From positions 310,001 to 374,000 of the forward strand of contig NZ_NSFT01000001.1 of the NCBI RefSeq assembly GCF_002294725.1: a stretch of DNA of 64,000 nt, given 5' to 3'. The notes under the pieces were generated by a model, which made no database searches, was not told where the DNA came from, and was given only the letters and a program-made list of their open reading frames with translations. Source of the stretch: Mesorhizobium sp. WSM4313. Its GTDB lineage: Bacteria; Pseudomonadota; Alphaproteobacteria; Rhizobiales; Rhizobiaceae. The position numbers and the translations under genes were made by a program. Positions 61,595 to 64,000 of the stretch are shown one piece after another; the stretch's first letter is position 1; every line of letters begins with the position of its first letter.

Positions 61595-62407
61595 ATGCGC
61601 CAGATGGACCGCTATCCTTTCATTTTCGCCATCGTCCTTTTCCTGCTGGCCTGGATGCTGGGCTTGCCGGTGCGGGCGCAATCGGCGCCGCTCGGCGACA
61701 TCCACTGCACGCTGATCCAGGACCAGCAAAGCGGCGCAACACTTTACCAGGACGGCGTCTGCGAGCAGCGCGTCAGCCCGGCTTCTACCTTCAAGGTGCC
61801 CCTGGCGCTGATCGGCTACGATGCCGGCATCCTGAGCGACGAGCATACGCCGAGCTGGGAGTACAAGCCGGAGTTCAAGGCGGCGAAGCGCGACCAGAAG
61901 ACCGTCGATCCGACGATCTGGGAGCGCGATTCCATCGTCTGGTATTCGCGCGAGATCACGCGGCATCTCGGCGCCGAGAAGTTCGCCGGTTATGTGGCGA
62001 AATTCGGCTATGGCAACAAGGATGTCTCGGGCGATGCCGGCAAGGACAACGGGCTGACGCAATGCTGGATCAATTCCTCGCTCGAAATATCGCCGGTCGA
62101 GCAGACGGCGTTTCTGCGCCAGCTGCTCGCCGGCAAGATGCCGGTGTCAGCGAAGGCGCATGAGATGACCAGGGCGATCCTGCCGACCTTCGCGGCAGGG
62201 GACTGGACGGTACAAGGCAAGACGGGCAGCACCAGGCTCGGCCAGGACGGCAAGCGCTCGCTCGGCTGGTTCGTCGGCTGGGCCGAGAAGGGGAGCCGGC
62301 GCATCGTCTTTGCAAGGCTGGTCGTCGATGCCAAGCGTACCGGAGAGCCGAAGGGTCTCGCGACGCGGGCGGCGTTCCTGAAGGATTTGCCCGACCTCAT
62401 CAAATAG
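61595..62407 (+). CDS. class D beta-lactamase
   Basis: 270-residue predicted periplasmic serine beta-lactamase (OXA-type, class D). Seen: signal peptide ([19 protein letters not shown]), all class D motifs in register: Ser64-x-x-Lys67 (STFK), Ser113-x-Val115 (SIV), Tyr139-Gly-Asn141, Trp in [10 protein letters not shown] and Lys209-Thr-Gly211. It may also resemble the BlaR sensor domain, but there is no membrane-sensor part, so an enzyme is likely. Chromosomal, between yidD and thrS, with no mobile-element gene, so probably intrinsic. Its spectrum cannot be inferred. Confidence 0.92.
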   Translation: MRQMDRYPFIFAIVLFLLAWMLGLPVRAQSAPLGDIHCTLIQDQQSGATLYQDGVCEQRVSPASTFKVPLALIGYDAGILSDEHTPSWEYKPEFKAAKRDQKTVDPTIWERDSIVWYSREITRHLGAEKFAGYVAKFGYGNKDVSGDAGKDNGLTQCWINSSLEISPVEQTAFLRQLLAGKMPVSAKAHEMTRAILPTFAAGDWTVQGKTGSTRLGQDGKRSLGWFVGWAEKGSRRIVFARLVVDAKRTGEPKGLATRAAFLKDLPDLIK

Positions 62408-62555
62408 AACGGGTTGCGGCTTTACGTCGGCGGAAACTCCTCATAAAAGACTGCCGCGCCGGACGCCTCCGGCTAACCCTCTGCAAGCCGCACGCATCCT
62501 GCGACATGCATTTCACCACCCGCGCTCGTTTGCGGGACTGGATAGGAGAATCCTG

Positions 62556-64000
62556 ATGCCGAATTCCGTTTCCCTGACATTTCCCGATGGTTCGGTCCGC
62601 GACTACGACGCAGCGCTGACCGGCGCCGGCCTTGCCGAGTCAATCTCCAAGTCGCTGGCCAAGAAGGCTGTCGCCTATAGCCTCGACGGCATCGTTCGCG
62701 ATCTTTCCGATCCGCTCGGCACGTCCGGCAAGGTCGAGATCATCACCCGCGAGGATCCGCGCGCGCTGGAGCTCATCCGCCACGATGCGGCGCATGTGCT
62801 GGCAGAGGCCGTGCAGGAGCTGTGGCCGGGAACGCAGGTGACGATCGGGCCGGTTATCGAGAACGGGTTCTATTATGACTTTGCCAGGAACGAGCCGTTC
62901 ACGCCGGACGATTTTCCGGTGATCGAAAAGAAGATGCGCGAGATCATCCAGCGCAACAAGCCGTTCACCAAGGAAGTGTGGTCGCGCGAGAAGGCGAAGA
63001 AGGTCTTCGCCGAAAAGGGCGAGCGCTACAAGCTTGAGCTGATCGACGCGATTCCGGAGGACCAGGACCTCAAAATCTACGCACAGGGCGACTGGTTCGA
63101 CCTGTGCCGCGGTCCGCATATGGCCTCGACCGGGCAGATCGGCAATGCCTTCAAGCTCATGAAGGTGGCGGGCGCCTATTGGCGCGGCGACTCGAACAAT
63201 CCGATGCTGACGCGCATCTACGGCACAGCCTTTGCCGACCAGGCGCAGCTCGATGCCTACCAGACCCTGCTGGAAGAGGCCGAGAAGCGCGACCACCGCA
63301 AGCTCGGCCGCGAGATGGACCTGTTCCATTTCCAGGAAGAGGGACCGGGCGTCGTCTTCTGGCACGCCAAGGGCTGGAAGATGGTGCAGAACCTGATCAA
63401 CTACATGCGCCGCCGCCTCGACGAGCACGGCTATCAGGAAGTCAACGCGCCGCAGGTGCTGGACAAGAGCCTGTGGGAGACGTCGGGACACTGGGGCTGG
63501 TACCGTGATGCGATGTTCAAGGTCACGGTCGCCGGCGACGACACCGACGATGACCGCGTCTTCGCGCTGAAGCCGATGAATTGTCCGGGCCATGTGCAGA
63601 TCTTCAAGCATGGGTTGAAGTCATACCGCGAACTGCCCGTAAAGCTTGCGGAGTTCGGCAATGTGCATCGCTACGAGCCGTCGGGCGCGCTGCACGGGCT
63701 GATGCGCGTGCGCGGCTTCACGCAAGATGACGCCCATATCTTCTGCACCGAGGAGCAACTGGCGGCCGAGTGCCTGCGCATCAACGACCTGATCCTGTCC
63801 ACCTATGCCGATTTCGGCTTCGAGGAGGTCAGCGTGAAGCTGTCGACGCGGCCGGACAAGCGCGTCGGCACCGACGAGGCCTGGGACCATGCCGAGGCGA
63901 TCATGAGCAATGTGCTGGAGACGATCCGCACGCGCTCCGGCAACCGCATCAAGACCTCGATCAATCCGGGCGAGGGCGCCTTCTACGGGCCGAAATTCGA
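62556..64000 (+). CDS. thrS: threonyl-tRNA synthetase, 3' end missing
   Basis: Class II synthetase for tRNA-Thr with an editing domain. Seen: 481 codons up to the window end. N-terminal TGS domain ([20 protein letters not shown]), editing domain with [18 protein letters not shown] and [18 protein letters not shown] (Cys of the editing site), and the catalytic domain with [33 protein letters not shown] (motif 2 and zinc His) up to GAFYGPKF. About 650-660 residues are usual, so roughly 170 are missing. The start ATG at 62556 has ATAGGAGAA upstream; no T-box leader is visible. Confidence 0.97.
   Translation, partial: MPNSVSLTFPDGSVRDYDAALTGAGLAESISKSLAKKAVAYSLDGIVRDLSDPLGTSGKVEIITREDPRALELIRHDAAHVLAEAVQELWPGTQVTIGPVIENGFYYDFARNEPFTPDDFPVIEKKMREIIQRNKPFTKEVWSREKAKKVFAEKGERYKLELIDAIPEDQDLKIYAQGDWFDLCRGPHMASTGQIGNAFKLMKVAGAYWRGDSNNPMLTRIYGTAFADQAQLDAYQTLLEEAEKRDHRKLGREMDLFHFQEEGPGVVFWHAKGWKMVQNLINYMRRRLDEHGYQEVNAPQVLDKSLWETSGHWGWYRDAMFKVTVAGDDTDDDRVFALKPMNCPGHVQIFKHGLKSYRELPVKLAEFGNVHRYEPSGALHGLMRVRGFTQDDAHIFCTEEQLAAECLRINDLILSTYADFGFEEVSVKLSTRPDKRVGTDEAWDHAEAIMSNVLETIRTRSGNRIKTSINPGEGAFYGPKF

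Noticed and set aside
62408..62555. T-box or other leader for thrS
   Set aside because: No T-box sequence or terminator/antiterminator pair could be recognised.

Overview
The window is high-GC chromosomal DNA from an alphaproteobacterium of the order Rhizobiales, most probably Mesorhizobium or a close relative. This rests on gene order (argS-SPOR-nagZ-scpAB-tatABC-serS-surE-pcm-nlpD, then yajC-secDF), a coxMNOP-type oxidase, tandem DUF1127 genes with anti-Shine-Dalgarno RNAs, and two-palindrome intergenic repeats of the RIME type. No genome comparison was possible, so the genus is an inference. Almost everything is core chromosome; there is no prophage, transposase or CRISPR array.

Layout. 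0-14.5 kb (+): 3' part of argS, a large SPOR-domain membrane protein, nagZ, scpA/scpB, tatA/tatB/tatC, serS, surE, pcm and a degenerate LytM (NlpD-like) lipoprotein. 14.6-17.3 kb: an NAD(P)-binding sugar-epimerase-like protein divergent from an AraC regulator, and a DUF815 ATPase. 17.5-23.2 kb (+): yajC, a fused secDF, homologues of the complex I assembly factors NDUFAF3 and NDUFAF6, a small membrane protein and a fatty acid hydroxylase. 23.2-26.1 kb (-): a ParDE toxin-antitoxin pair, trmFO, six anti-SD hairpins in two groups of three (probable small RNAs), and two DUF1127 genes. 26.3-32.7 kb: DUF2157/GDYXXLXY pair, a ClpP-fold periplasmic protein, tRNA-Leu(UAG), tig, and a c-type cytochrome. 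33-39.9 kb (-): YbaK-type deacylase, a five-gene cytochrome oxidase operon (coxMNOP plus subunit IV), radC and map.

40-46.8 kb is the least conserved part: small secreted or membrane proteins of unknown function, a DUF982 protein, an aspartyl beta-hydroxylase-like protein, a LysR/cupin divergent pair, a two-gene hypothetical operon and about 700 bp without a convincing gene, ending at tRNA-Glu(UUC). 47-64 kb returns to core functions: a DUF882 (M15-like) lipoprotein, class I phaC, a small lipoprotein, an AlaC-like aminotransferase, hom, glpX, recJ, a patatin-like esterase, hisI, folE, a Fe-S scaffold protein, a GcvA-like LysR regulator with a divergent His-rich mini-protein, yidD, a class D beta-lactamase and the 5' part of thrS.

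The strongest non-coding signal is at 25.4-25.73 kb. The decamer GGGAGGAGGT (ACCTCCTCCC on the minus strand, which contains the 16S anti-Shine-Dalgarno core) occurs six times, every time in the loop of a stable hairpin and directly downstream of the tandem DUF1127 genes. This looks like a pair of alpha-r14/cuckoo-type regulatory RNAs. Other signals are three RIME-like repeats upstream of tatB, serS and tig, a 145-bp palindrome that includes the tatC stop codon, a 180-bp inverted repeat after recJ, a 16-bp tandem repeat before hom, and a 17-bp duplication that creates a six-codon leader overlapping the pcm start.
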